Positions 7,447 through 16,418 are shown, numbered from the stretch's first letter. The stretch is 40,516 nt of DNA from Kiritimatiellia bacterium (GCA_024405255.1 JAKSOY010000012.1:1-40516), one strand, 5' to 3'. A program made the numbers and translations. The notes: generated from the sequence alone by a model not told the origin.

Positions 7447-8403
7447 TCACACGCCGAGGTCGAGTTCGAGCTGACCGGCCACCGTCACCTTTCGTCCATT
7501 GGACAGGTCTGGGTCGCTCGTATCGTAAACGACGAACTTGAACGAGCTGTAGTGACGCGACAACTCCTCGCGGATGAAGTCGGAGACCGCCGTCACGTTG
7601 CCCGAATCGTCGTCCGAGAAACCCACGGCCACCTGGCGGCCGCCAATTCCGCCCGTACGCTGCATCGTACGGAAGAGGTGGTCCACGAAATCGCGAATCG
7701 CGAATTCTTTCGCCAGCTCCGGTTTCTGTTCACTCGGCGCCTCCGCCAGTCGCTGGGAGAAGTCTTCGTCGTCGGACATCTTCTCCTTGAAGTCCGGACT
7801 CGTCACCGCGTGATAGCGGCACATCGACAGAAAGTAGTCGAGTTCCTCTTCGTCCGTGCCGAACTCCGTCACCTTGTCGAAGCAGAGCCGATACCCGCGA
7901 AGATTCGCGAGCATCTCTTCGCGCTCCTCTGCCGTCAGCACTTCATCAATGAAGATGCGAACCGCCCGGCGAATCGTGATGGCGGCGTGTCCGCGCGCCG
8001 TCACGATCGCGAAGATCCGCCCTTCCCGCAAGGTCTTTCGCAATGTTTCGAACGAAGGACCCGGGGCTTCACCCTCGGCGATTTTCGCCAGCGCCGCGCG
8101 CGTGTCGCGAATGAACGCCAGGTCTTCACACGCTTCGGGCGCCAACCCTTCGCACTCGGCACGCGTATTCTGCGTCGGCGGATCCTGAAAGTCGCGAAAC
8201 GCCGCTTCGCGTCCGCCCTCGGACGGCATACGGTAGTGTTCGACATCGGTCCGTACGAGCGCGAACGTTCCCGTCGACACGCTCGTCGGACGCCACACGC
8301 CATCGGCCTCTTTTTTCTCAAGGTAGATGCGCGTCGGCATGTGAAGGATGTTGTCATCCCAGTCGAAAATGTAGTACTTGAAGTCGCGTCCCACGACTTC
8401 CAT
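7447..8403 (-). CDS. HAD-superfamily hydrolase-like protein
   Basis: The product of about 318 residues starts with YYIFDWDDNIL, a HAD motif I (Asp14 and Asp16 as nucleophile and acid/base). It continues with VTARGH, matching motif II, and VGFSDDDSGNVTAV near the C-terminus, matching the metal-binding motif IV. HAD proteins are mostly phosphatases; the substrate is not apparent. A large insert of about 60-140 residues after motif I could be a cap. The ATG at 8403 has AAAAGAG at useful spacing; an in-frame ATG at 8433, 3 bp after the tex stop, is the alternative and would suit re-initiation after tex. It is probably the last gene of the accD-accA-unknown-tex unit. It converges on the RtcR-like gene with 1 bp between stops. 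Confidence 0.75.
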   Translation of the reverse strand: MEVVGRDFKYYIFDWDDNILHMPTRIYLEKKEADGVWRPTSVSTGTFALVRTDVEHYRMPSEGGREAAFRDFQDPPTQNTRAECEGLAPEACEDLAFIRDTRAALAKIAEGEAPGPSFETLRKTLREGRIFAIVTARGHAAITIRRAVRIFIDEVLTAEEREEMLANLRGYRLCFDKVTEFGTDEEELDYFLSMCRYHAVTSPDFKEKMSDDEDFSQRLAEAPSEQKPELAKEFAIRDFVDHLFRTMQRTGGIGGRQVAVGFSDDDSGNVTAVSDFIREELSRHYSSFKFVVYDTSDPDLSNGRKVTVAGQLELDLGV

Positions 8404-8436
8404 ATTCACTCTTTTGCCGCCGATGATTTCCATAGA

Positions 8437-10713
8437 TCAGAGGTTGGCGAAGGGATTGCAGCTGAAACCGCTCGAGAACGAACGACCGCCATGATCGCCA
8501 CCGACACGACGCGGTCCCGACGAGAAGCCGCCACGGCCGCCGCGATTGTTCGGCGCACCGCCGCGTCCCGTGAAACCGCCGCCCGACGAACCGCCGTTTC
8601 GGGGCGCACCCACGGTGTCACGCGGCTTCGTGCGGGCCGTGAGGGAAATGCGGTTGCGATCCTTGTCGACCGCGAGGACGCGCACCTTGATCTTGTCGCC
8701 CACCTTCACGACTTCGTTCGGGTCGGACACAAAACGGTCGGCAAGTTCGGAGACGTGAACGAGTCCGTCCTGGTGCACACCGATGTCGACGAACGCGCCG
8801 AAAGCCGCCACGTTCGTCACCACGCCTTCAAGCTCCATCCCTTGTACCACATCGGCAATCGTCGTCACATCTTCGCGGAAAGCCGGTTTTTCAAACACCG
8901 CACGCGGGTCGCGTCCCGGCTTCTTGAGTTCTTCGACGATGTCCTTCAGCGTCGGTTCACCGACATCGTTCGTGATGTACCGCTTCACGTCGATCTTCGT
9001 CGCCAGCAACGTATTCCCGACAAGTTCGCCCACCTGAACGCCCAGATCAAGCGCCATCTGCTCGACGAGCTTGTAGCGTTCAGGATGCACGGCCGAGGCA
9101 TCGAGCGGATTCGCGGCGTTGCGGATGCGCAAGAATCCCGCACACTGTTCGAAGGCCTTGGGACCAAGTCCGCTCACCTTCTTCAGGTCGTTGCGGCTCT
9201 TGAACGCGCCATTCTCATTACGCCACGCAACGATGCGCTTGGCCAAGGACGCGCCCACGCCCGAAACGCGCGTCAACAGCGGCGCCGAGGCGGTATTCAA
9301 TTCGACGCCCACCTTATTCACGCAGCTCACCACCACTTCGTCCAGCTTCGCATCCAGAAGCGGCTGGTGCACATCGTGCTGATACTGCCCCACGCCGATC
9401 GCCTTCGGCTCGATCTTCACGAGTTCGGCCAGCGGATCCTGCAGACGGCGGCCGATTGAAATCGCGCCGCGCACGGTCAGGTCGAGTTCGGGGAATTCAT
9501 CGCGCGCGATTTCGCTCGCCGAGTAGACGGACGCACCCGCTTCGCTCACGCTCACCACCAGGATGTCATTGACGCGCAGCAGCTTCAGCACATCGCGGAC
9601 AAACGCCTCGGTCTCGCGTCCTGCCGTTCCATTGCCCACGGCAATCGCCTCGGGATGGAACCGGTCGACGATCTTCGCCAGCGTCTCCTGCGCCTCGGCG
9701 GTACGCTGCATCGGATAGATGACGGTGTTCACGAGGAACTTGCCCGTCGCGTCGAGCATGGCAACCTTGCAGCCCGTGCGAATGCCCGGGTCGATCGCCA
9801 ATACACGCTTCTCGCCCAGCGGCGCCGCCAGCAGCAGATGGCGCAGATTCTCCGCGAACACCTCCACGGCCGCGCGATCCGCCTCGAGCTTTTTCTCCAC
9901 ATTCACATCGAGTTCGCAGCTCGGCGCGAGCAGGCGTTTGTACGCATCTTCCGTCGCCAGGCAGATCTGTTCGTCGCCGCGCGCATCGACAATCTCCTCG
10001 ATGCGTTCGATGATCGGTTCCTTCTCGACCACGAAGCGCATCCACAGCACGCCCTCCGCCTGTCCACGACGAATCGCCAGGAAGCGATGACTCGGGATTT
10101 CGGAAATGGGCTCCTCGAAGTCGTAATACTGCTCGAACTTCGTCGGCTCCGCCGGTTTCGGCGTCACGACTTCGCTCTTCACCACGGCCTTCTTCGCAAA
10201 GGCCTCGCGGACGAGTCCGCGCACCTCGGCGATATCGGCGATGCGTTCGGCCAGAATGTCGCGCGCGCCCTGCAGCTCCTCATCCAACCCCTCGTAGGGT
10301 TCGTGGTTCCAGATCTTGTCCGCCAGCGGCTCCAGGCCCTTCTCCTTGGCGATCATCGCGCGCGTCCGACGTTTGGGCTTGTAAGGCTGATAGAGGTCTT
10401 CGAGCGCGTTCTTCTGCATGCACGCCTCAATCTTCTCGCGCAGCTCGTCCGTGAGCTTGCCCTGGTCCTCAATGGACTTCAAGATCGTCGCGCGGCGATC
10501 TTCGAGTTCGGCATAGTACGAGAGCCGTTCCTGAATCTTCGAGATCTGCACCTCGTCGAGGTTGCCGTGCGCTTCCTTACGATAGCGGGCGATGAACGGA
10601 ATCGTGTTTCCTTCGTCCAGCAATTTCGCCACGGCGGCGATTCGTCCCGCGGGGATTCCAAGTTCGGCCGTCAAGCGCGGCAAGACCAGCTGCGCATTCA
10701 AATCATATGACAT
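8437..10713 (-). CDS. tex: Tex family transcription/RNA-binding protein with Arg/Gly-rich tail
   Basis: The 758-residue product matches the S1-domain accessory protein Tex. It has the N-terminal helical part with IPFIARYRKEAHGNLDE, a YqgF-like RNase H fold (VLAIDPGIRTGCKVAML), a double helix-hairpin-helix (VSGVGASLAKRIVAWRNENG and VSGLGPKAFEQCAGFLRI), and an S1 RNA-binding domain (GVVTNVAAFGAFVDIGVHQD). Tex proteins bind nucleic acid and act in transcription and RNA metabolism. After the S1 domain, about 55 residues are very rich in Gly, Arg, Ser and Phe, with repeated RGG-type blocks (GGRGGFSSGPRR). This is longer and more RGG-like than usual Tex tails. The ATG has no evident ribosome site. 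It lies 46 bp after an exported protein gene and a few bp before the HAD gene. Confidence 0.95.
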   Translation of the reverse strand: MSYDLNAQLVLPRLTAELGIPAGRIAAVAKLLDEGNTIPFIARYRKEAHGNLDEVQISKIQERLSYYAELEDRRATILKSIEDQGKLTDELREKIEACMQKNALEDLYQPYKPKRRTRAMIAKEKGLEPLADKIWNHEPYEGLDEELQGARDILAERIADIAEVRGLVREAFAKKAVVKSEVVTPKPAEPTKFEQYYDFEEPISEIPSHRFLAIRRGQAEGVLWMRFVVEKEPIIERIEEIVDARGDEQICLATEDAYKRLLAPSCELDVNVEKKLEADRAAVEVFAENLRHLLLAAPLGEKRVLAIDPGIRTGCKVAMLDATGKFLVNTVIYPMQRTAEAQETLAKIVDRFHPEAIAVGNGTAGRETEAFVRDVLKLLRVNDILVVSVSEAGASVYSASEIARDEFPELDLTVRGAISIGRRLQDPLAELVKIEPKAIGVGQYQHDVHQPLLDAKLDEVVVSCVNKVGVELNTASAPLLTRVSGVGASLAKRIVAWRNENGAFKSRNDLKKVSGLGPKAFEQCAGFLRIRNAANPLDASAVHPERYKLVEQMALDLGVQVGELVGNTLLATKIDVKRYITNDVGEPTLKDIVEELKKPGRDPRAVFEKPAFREDVTTIADVVQGMELEGVVTNVAAFGAFVDIGVHQDGLVHVSELADRFVSDPNEVVKVGDKIKVRVLAVDKDRNRISLTARTKPRDTVGAPRNGGSSGGGFTGRGGAPNNRGGRGGFSSGPRRVGGDHGGRSFSSGFSCNPFANL

Positions 10714-10759
10714 AATCGGATGATACTTTCAACTAGATGGATTCAACAGATCGAATTCG

Positions 10760-11266
10760 TCAAGGCGCGACAAGACCGATGGTGATCGTCTCTTCGGGGT
10801 CGTCCTTCGGCGACGCGCCGATCTTCACCCGCTTGAGCGTCAACTCCACATCCTTGTCCGACAGGCGCCGCACGGTCGCCACGGCCGTGCCCTCGCCACC
10901 CGAGACATTGGCCGAGCGCTTGCGCGCGGTCGCGCCGCGTTCGATGAGGCACGTGTACTTGCCCGAGGCGGGCGGAGTCATCCAGCGCGTGCCCTTCGGT
11001 TCCTGCAATTCGACCAGCACGGGATCGCCCTTCGCGCATTTCATCGCGAAGCTGCCCTCCGCCTTCACGAGACGGATGTTTTTCTTGCGGCCCGTCGTAC
11101 GCCCGACGCCGGGCATGTTCTTCTCGGACAGCGCCGCCTGGCGTTGTACGCGCGCGCCAGCACCCCCTGTCCCCACCGGGAACCCTCCGCGGAAGCTCCG
11201 ATGCTGCGAGAAAGCCGAAGCGCCCAGGCAGACCGCAAAAACACACGCCAAAATACTCGTTCTCAT
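10760..11266 (-). CDS. small exported protein, unknown function
   Basis: A 168-residue protein with a clear Sec signal (MRTSILACVFAVCLGASAFS, cleavage near 20). The mature part starts with a Gly/Arg-rich segment, then a basic stretch (GRKKNIRLVKAEGSFAMKCA), then alternating beta-type sequence ending in DDPEETITIGLVAP. No family is recognised. GAGGA lies 8 nt before the ATG. It sits 18 bp after accA and 46 bp before tex on the same strand, so it is probably co-transcribed, although its periplasmic or secreted location does not match those neighbours. Confidence 0.7.
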   Translation of the reverse strand: MRTSILACVFAVCLGASAFSQHRSFRGGFPVGTGGAGARVQRQAALSEKNMPGVGRTTGRKKNIRLVKAEGSFAMKCAKGDPVLVELQEPKGTRWMTPPASGKYTCLIERGATARKRSANVSGGEGTAVATVRRLSDKDVELTLKRVKIGASPKDDPEETITIGLVAP

Positions 11267-11284
11267 CTTCTAGGTCCTCTACGA

Positions 11285-12100
11285 TTAATAGAAATTGCCC
11301 ATCGCACGGAACTTCGCATAGCGCTGTTCCACAAGCCGGTCAACCGGAATCGGCGCGAGTTCCGCCAGGGCCTCCAGCACGGCCTTCTTCACCGCCTGCG
11401 CCGTGGCCTTGTGGTTCTTCTGCGCCCCGCCGGCCGGTTCCTTCACGATCGCGTCGATGGCGCCGAGGCGCTTCAGATCCGCCGCCGTGATCTTGAGCGC
11501 TTCCGCCGCCGCGGGTGCCTGCGCCCCGTCACGCCAGAGGATGCCGGCGCAGCCTTCCGGCGAAATCACGGAATAGACCGCGTTCTCGAGCATGAGGATG
11601 CGATCGCCCACGGCAATCGCGAGCGCACCGCCCGATCCGCCCTCGCCCGTCACCACGACCACGATCGGCGTCTTGAGCAGCGAGAAGAACTCGAGCGACT
11701 TGGCGATCGCCTCGGCCTGTCCGCGCGCTTCCGCCGTATCGCCCGGATAGGCACCGGGCGTATCGACGAACGTCACGATCGGCAGATGGAACTTCTCCGC
11801 CAGCTTCGCCAGACGCATCGCCTTGCGGTAGCCGTCCGGATTGGCCATGCCGAAATTCGCCTCCAGGTTTTCCTCGACCGTCGCCCCCTTGTGGTGGCCG
11901 AGCACGAGACAGCGCACGCCGTCGATCGTCGCAAACCCGCCGATGAGCCCGCGGTCGTCGTTCACGAGACGGTCGCCGTGGAGTTCTTCAAAATCGTTGC
12001 ACATCAACTGGATGAAATCAAGCAGATGCGGACGCTTCGGATCGCGCGCCAGCTTCACGCGGTCGATTGCCGTCAGTTCCTGAACCTTCTTGGTCGCCAT
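11285..12100 (-). CDS. accA: acetyl-CoA carboxylase carboxyltransferase alpha subunit
   Basis: The 271-residue product matches AccA, which with AccD transfers the carboxyl group from biotin to acetyl-CoA to give malonyl-CoA for fatty acid synthesis. Family marks include TFVDTPGAYPGDTAEARGQA, the oxyanion loop GEGGSGGALAIAVGD, and VISPEGCAGILWRD. AccA usually has about 315 residues; this one lacks most of the N-terminal helical extension, starting directly before RDPKRPHLLDFI. The start is well supported by AAGGAA, 7 nt from the ATG. An open frame further upstream overlaps accD and is not coding. It lies 14 bp downstream of accD. Confidence 0.95.
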   Translation of the reverse strand: MATKKVQELTAIDRVKLARDPKRPHLLDFIQLMCNDFEELHGDRLVNDDRGLIGGFATIDGVRCLVLGHHKGATVEENLEANFGMANPDGYRKAMRLAKLAEKFHLPIVTFVDTPGAYPGDTAEARGQAEAIAKSLEFFSLLKTPIVVVVTGEGGSGGALAIAVGDRILMLENAVYSVISPEGCAGILWRDGAQAPAAAEALKITAADLKRLGAIDAIVKEPAGGAQKNHKATAQAVKKAVLEALAELAPIPVDRLVEQRYAKFRAMGNFY

Positions 12101-12114
12101 GTCAAATTCCTTTC

Positions 12115-12945
12115 TCAGAAACCGAAATAGTTCAGCATCTTCACAATGAAGCCCTTGAGCTCCGCACGCGGCACGATCTTGTCGATGAAACCGTGGGCCA
12201 GCAGATATTCGGCGGACTGGAAATCCGCCGGCAGCTTCTGGTGGATGGTGTTCTCGATCACGCGACGGCCCGCGAAGCCGATGAGCGCCTTCGGTTCGGT
12301 GATGTTGATGTCGCCGAGCATCGCGAAGGACGCGGAAACGCCGCCCGTCGTTGGATCCGTCAGCACGCTGATGTACGGCAGCCCGGCCTCTTTGAGACGT
12401 CCGACCGCCGCCGAGGTCTTCGCCATCTGCATCAGCGAGAGGATTCCCTCGTGCATGCGCGCCCCGCCGGAAGCGGAGCAGAGAACGAGCGGACGGCGTT
12501 CGGCGATCGCCTGTTCGCACGCGCGCGCAATACGCTCGCCCGTACCCGTGCCGAGCGAACCGCCCATGAAACCGAAATCCATCACGCCGAGCATCACCGG
12601 CACGCCGCCCATCGTCGCCGAGCCCATGACCACGCTCTCCGTCTCACCGCTCTTCGCGATCGTCGACTCGACCTTGGCCTTGTACGGACCCGTCGCGTCG
12701 TGGAACACGAGATGGTCCGAATAGCTCACTTCGCGGAACACCTCCACGAACGTGCCGTCGTCCGCCAGCTGCGCCAGACGCGCCCGCGCGCCAAGACGCC
12801 CGTGATAGTTGCAGGCCGGGCAGATACAGTTGTTCTTCTTCCAGTCTTCCTTGGCAATATAGCTCTTGCACCGTGGACAAACCTGCCACAGCGCTTTTGT
12901 CGGCGGAATCTTCACCGCCTCTTCCTTCTTTTCGAACCAACCCAT
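12115..12945 (-). CDS. accD: acetyl-CoA carboxylase carboxyltransferase beta subunit
   Basis: The 276-residue product has the AccD N-terminal zinc ribbon (CPRCKSY and CPACNYHGR, CxxC pairs around 23-45) and the crotonase-type carboxyltransferase fold with SASGGARMHEGILSLMQMAK and DPTTGGVSASFAMLGD. It pairs with AccA from the next gene. Length is normal. The ATG follows AAGGAG within 8 nt. A strong promoter lies at 12979-13007, right at the end of the upstream GH105 gene. It is first in the run accD-accA-unknown-tex-HAD. Confidence 0.96.
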   Translation of the reverse strand: MGWFEKKEEAVKIPPTKALWQVCPRCKSYIAKEDWKKNNCICPACNYHGRLGARARLAQLADDGTFVEVFREVSYSDHLVFHDATGPYKAKVESTIAKSGETESVVMGSATMGGVPVMLGVMDFGFMGGSLGTGTGERIARACEQAIAERRPLVLCSASGGARMHEGILSLMQMAKTSAAVGRLKEAGLPYISVLTDPTTGGVSASFAMLGDINITEPKALIGFAGRRVIENTIHQKLPADFQSAEYLLAHGFIDKIVPRAELKGFIVKMLNYFGF

Positions 12946-12978
12946 TTCGGTCTCCTTCTTCCAAAAATCGAGGGCACT

Positions 12979-13007
12979 ATTTTATCAAATCCAGCGGCAA
13001 TAGACAA
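12979..13007 (-). promoter_or_regulatory. sigma-70-type promoter of accD operon
   Basis: The minus strand reads TTGTCT, 17 bp, then TAAAAT preceded by TGA, giving a -35, ideal spacing and an extended -10. It lies in the 63-bp gap between the GH105 stop and accD; the start site is about 27 nt before the accD ATG. Confidence 0.65.
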
Positions 13008-13008
13008 T

Positions 13009-15240
13009 TCACTTCGCCTTCTGAACGCGCACCGTCAAAGGCGTCTGAACGACCTGCTGCTCGCGTGCCGTCGCCTCGGCCCACTGCTGCGCCGTGAGAA
13101 TCTCGCCGCGGCCGGTCCATCCCTGCCCCGCCCACCAGGTGAACGGCTTGCCTTCGTCGATCGGACGAACCAGCAGCAGGTCCCCTTCGGGCGTCGTCTG
13201 AACCTGGCTGGCGCCTTCCGTGAAGATGGCCGTGAAAAGCGCGCCTTGCCGTTTGATCGTCGGCTCGAAATTGGCGAGCCAGCCCTGATCCGGACGCAGG
13301 ACGAGTTCACCGTTGTGCTCCTTCGCCGCCGACACGTTGAGACCCGGACCGCCCATGACCTTGAACGGACCCTTCACCGAGAAGGTCGCCGTATGCTTCG
13401 TGAAGCGGCGACCGCGGTCGAGCGTCACCACGCGCTTTTCCGTCACCGTCACGCCATCGCATTCGACTGGCGCATACGTCACTTCGAAAGCCGTCCGCAC
13501 CGGGCCCGTGGCAAGGCGCTTCTGCGACTTCCAGTTGCCCGCGCAATACGTCTTGCCGCCACGCCAGATGGCGAAACCGCCAGCGCCGCGCGCCGTACCG
13601 ACCTTGTAGGTGTCCATCCCCTCGCCCACATCGGTGTGGTAGTGGCCGATCTTGAGCCACTTGTCGATCACGGGATAGCTCACCTTCTTGCTCCACACGT
13701 CGACGCCGCTCGAGACAAGGCCTTCGCCCTTCGGCGGCGGCTGCGCGACACCCGGACCGTAGATGCGCCACGCCGTCTTGTCGTTTTCCCAGAGATAGTC
13801 GTCGAGCCGGTCGGGCGCGTAGCGTCCATAGCACACGGCCGAGAGGTCCGGCTTCGGCAGCGAGGCGTCGTTGAACACGCGGAAGGACCGCGTCACGCCG
13901 GTGACGAACGTCGAGACGAAGAGCAGCTTGTCGGGCTTTCCGTCGCCGTTCTCGTCCCAAAGCTGATACGGCAGGAACGCGCCGTCGCGTTCGTCGAATA
14001 CGACGAGGTCCTTCTCGGCAAGGCCGGGCTGGGGCCAAGGCACCTCGACCGTATCCACGCGTCCACGCGCGACCGGCGCCACCGACACGCGCACGGCATC
14101 CGCATGCGCGGCAAGAACGAGATGCTTGCGGATTTCCGTCGCCGCGAGCAGATACCCGCCCACCGCATACGTTTCAGTCGAGTCCGCCCCGAACGCGCTC
14201 ACCGGACTCTCCCCGATCTGCTGGACCCACCCGAACTTGCCGTCGTCCTGTACGCAGCGGTTCATTGCCGCCCAGGCCTTTTCGATGCGCGGCAGATAGT
14301 CCGCCGCGTCGAGCAGCCCGTTGTTCACGCCCCACATGAAGGCATAGCAGAAGAACGACGTGCCGCTCATCTCGGGCAGGTCGGGGTCCTGCAGGTCGAG
14401 CAGACTGGGACCCCAGGCTCCATCCGGCCGCTGCAGCGTCTTGAGCTTCTCGCACATCTCCTTGAAGAGGTCCTCGAACCAGGGACGCGTCCGCAGATTG
14501 TCCGGCAGCTCGCGGATGACGAGCGGAAGGCCCGCCATCACCCAGCCGTCGCCCCGTCCCCAGAACACCTTCTTGCCGTTCTTCGTGCGCGGCTCAATGT
14601 AGTTGGCGTCGCGGTAGAAAAGGTGTTCCTCCTTGTCGAACAGACGCGCGTGCGTTGCGCGGTACTCGCTGATCATGAAGTCGCGGTACTTCTCCTCGCC
14701 CGTGAGCGCGGCCATCTTCGCCCAGGTCGGCGGCGCCATGAACAGCGCGTCGCACCAGCACCAGCGTTCGAAGTTGAGGCGGATTTTCTTGTACGGTCCC
14801 ACCCGTTGCGAAAGCGGCACTCGGCACCGCGCGGAGAGGATCTGGTCGAACGCGCGGCGCGTCGGCGCCAAGGCGGCCCAGCTGTCGTCCGCCCGGGCGA
14901 GTTCGAGATAGGTCTGCGCAATGCAGTGCAGATTGCCATCGTAGATGTGGCCTTCGATCTGCCAGGCGTAGTTCGTCCCCACGTGGCGCGCAGCCTCCAG
15001 CGCGCCGTTTGCCGGGTTGGCGAGTCCGTAGGCCGTGAGACCCGCATAGAACGCGCCGTACGACCAATCGCGCAGATTGGCGCGACGCGGATGCGTCAGC
15101 ATCCAGTCCGCCACCTTGGCGCTGTTGGCGTCGATCGTCGCAAGGTCCCACGTCGCCGGCAGCTGCGCCTGCACCGCGACACAGACCGACAGCGTGCCGA
15201 ACAGGCCGAACAATTTGTTTCTGACTCGTGTTGTCTTCAT
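13009..15240 (-). CDS. secreted GH105 unsaturated rhamnogalacturonyl hydrolase fused to DUF4861 domain
   Basis: The 743-residue protein has a signal peptide (about 1-25) and two parts. Residues about 35-385 form an (alpha/alpha)6-type GH105 domain with CDALFMAPP (Asp164, at the family's catalytic Asp) and WGRGDGWVMAGLP (227-239). Residues about 390-735 resemble DUF4861, with VVFDERDGAFLPYQLWDENG near its start. GH105 enzymes remove the unsaturated galacturonyl unit left by pectate or rhamnogalacturonan lyases; DUF4861 domains accompany pectin enzymes and their role is not established here. AAAGGA precedes the ATG. It stands apart from the main glycosidase locus, divergent from mreB, with an extended -10-like element at 15273-15281. 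Confidence 0.88.
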   Translation of the reverse strand: MKTTRVRNKLFGLFGTLSVCVAVQAQLPATWDLATIDANSAKVADWMLTHPRRANLRDWSYGAFYAGLTAYGLANPANGALEAARHVGTNYAWQIEGHIYDGNLHCIAQTYLELARADDSWAALAPTRRAFDQILSARCRVPLSQRVGPYKKIRLNFERWCWCDALFMAPPTWAKMAALTGEEKYRDFMISEYRATHARLFDKEEHLFYRDANYIEPRTKNGKKVFWGRGDGWVMAGLPLVIRELPDNLRTRPWFEDLFKEMCEKLKTLQRPDGAWGPSLLDLQDPDLPEMSGTSFFCYAFMWGVNNGLLDAADYLPRIEKAWAAMNRCVQDDGKFGWVQQIGESPVSAFGADSTETYAVGGYLLAATEIRKHLVLAAHADAVRVSVAPVARGRVDTVEVPWPQPGLAEKDLVVFDERDGAFLPYQLWDENGDGKPDKLLFVSTFVTGVTRSFRVFNDASLPKPDLSAVCYGRYAPDRLDDYLWENDKTAWRIYGPGVAQPPPKGEGLVSSGVDVWSKKVSYPVIDKWLKIGHYHTDVGEGMDTYKVGTARGAGGFAIWRGGKTYCAGNWKSQKRLATGPVRTAFEVTYAPVECDGVTVTEKRVVTLDRGRRFTKHTATFSVKGPFKVMGGPGLNVSAAKEHNGELVLRPDQGWLANFEPTIKRQGALFTAIFTEGASQVQTTPEGDLLLVRPIDEGKPFTWWAGQGWTGRGEILTAQQWAEATAREQQVVQTPLTVRVQKAK

Positions 15241-15272
15241 ACTCGTTCTTTCCTTTGAAATCAGTATCCCAT

Positions 15273-15281
15273 ATTATCCCA
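15273..15281 (-). promoter_or_regulatory. extended -10-like promoter of the GH105 gene
   Basis: The minus strand reads TGGGATAAT, one base from the TGGTATAAT found before other units, about 33 nt upstream of the GH105 start. No clear -35 is visible. Confidence 0.45.
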
Positions 15282-15334
15282 TTTCCCTCTCCAATACGCA
15301 AGCCCCGCAATTTACAAAACGTTCGCAAATTCGC

Positions 15335-15363
15335 TTGCATCGCGCGCGCGTTTATTCTATACT
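15335..15363 (+). promoter_or_regulatory. promoter of mreB, transcript possibly leaderless
   Basis: TTGCAT (15335-15340), 17 bp, then TATACT (15358-15363). Initiation about 7 nt downstream would fall at or next to the A of the mreB ATG at 15371. No Shine-Dalgarno sequence precedes that ATG, which agrees with a leaderless or nearly leaderless message. Confidence 0.6.
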
Positions 15364-15370
15364 ATATGCC

Positions 15371-16408
15371 ATGCTTTCCAAATTCAAAGGACTCTTTTCA
15401 ACCGACATCGGCATCGATCTGGGCACGGCCAACTGCCTCGTGTATGCCAAGGACCGCGGCATCGTGCTGCGGGAGCCGAGTGTTGTCGCCATCGAAGAGA
15501 AGACAAAGCGCGTGCTTGCCGTGGGCGCCGAAGCTCAGAAGATGCTCGGGCGCACGCCAGGGAACATCATGGCCATTCGACCGATGAAGTCAGGCGTCAT
15601 CGCCGATTTCGACGTGACGAAGGCCATGTTGAGCTATTTCATCCACAAGGTCAGCCCCAAGCGCTTCTGGAGCAACTATTCGTTTGCCAAACCGCGCGTG
15701 GTGATCGCCGTTCCAGGAGGCATCACCGAGGTCGAGAAATACGCTGTCGAAGACGCGGCGAAAGCGGCGGGTGCGAGTGATGTCGTACTGGTCGAAGAGC
15801 CGATGGCGGCAGCCATTGGGGTCGGCCTGCCGGTTGCCGAACCGGCGGGCAGCATGATCGTGGACATCGGCGGCGGAACGTGCGAGGTGGCGATCATCTC
15901 CCTTTCCGGCATCGTGCACTCGCGCAGTGCGCGTTCGGCGGGCGACGCCATGGACGCGTGCATCGTGAGCCACATGCGCCGCGTGTACAATCTGCTGATT
16001 GGCGAGCGGACGGCCGAGGACATCAAGATGCAAATCGGTTCTGCATTTCCGACGGGTCAGGAAATGACCATGGATGTGCGTGGACGCGATATCGTGGCGG
16101 GACTTCCAAAGACGATGACCATCACCTCTGAGGAGATTCGAGACTCGCTCACCGAACCTGTTTCCAACATTGTCGAAACCGTTCGCACCACGTTGGGTAA
16201 CTGCGAACCGGAACTGGCGGCCGACTTGGTCGACCGCGGGATTGTGCTCTCCGGCGGCAGTTCGCTGCTGCGGGGGCTCGACAAGCTGATCGCCCAGGAG
16301 ACGGGATTGCCCGTCACGCGGGCTGAAGACCCCCTTTCGGCGGTGGCCGAGGGCACGGGACGGGTGATGAACGAACTCGATACTCTCATCAAGAATACGA
16401 GACGGTAA
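15371..16408 (+). CDS. mreB: rod-shape actin-like protein MreB
   Basis: The 345-residue product has normal MreB length and motifs: phosphate-1 loop GIDLGTANCLVY, VEEPMAAAIG, phosphate-2 VDIGGGTCEVAII, and the adenosine loop LSGGSSLLRGLDKL. MreB filaments on the inner face of the membrane guide sidewall peptidoglycan synthesis with MreC, MreD, RodA and PBP2, all encoded next. The start MLSKFKGLFSTDIGIDLG matches family N-termini with an amphipathic membrane-binding segment; upstream open sequence is not coding. No ribosome site is present before the ATG. Confidence 0.97.
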   Translation: MLSKFKGLFSTDIGIDLGTANCLVYAKDRGIVLREPSVVAIEEKTKRVLAVGAEAQKMLGRTPGNIMAIRPMKSGVIADFDVTKAMLSYFIHKVSPKRFWSNYSFAKPRVVIAVPGGITEVEKYAVEDAAKAAGASDVVLVEEPMAAAIGVGLPVAEPAGSMIVDIGGGTCEVAIISLSGIVHSRSARSAGDAMDACIVSHMRRVYNLLIGERTAEDIKMQIGSAFPTGQEMTMDVRGRDIVAGLPKTMTITSEEIRDSLTEPVSNIVETVRTTLGNCEPELAADLVDRGIVLSGGSSLLRGLDKLIAQETGLPVTRAEDPLSAVAEGTGRVMNELDTLIKNTRR

Positions 16409-16418
16409 TCCCCGGGAA

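Noticed and set aside
7306..9459. Long plus-strand open frame opposite tex and the HAD gene
   Set aside because: Arg/His-rich antisense frame without motifs, opposite conserved genes.
12067..15258. Very long plus-strand open frame (over 1000 codons) across accD and the GH105 gene
   Set aside because: It is antisense to two well-identified genes, very rich in Arg and His, and has no domain; high GC removes stops from the opposite strand.
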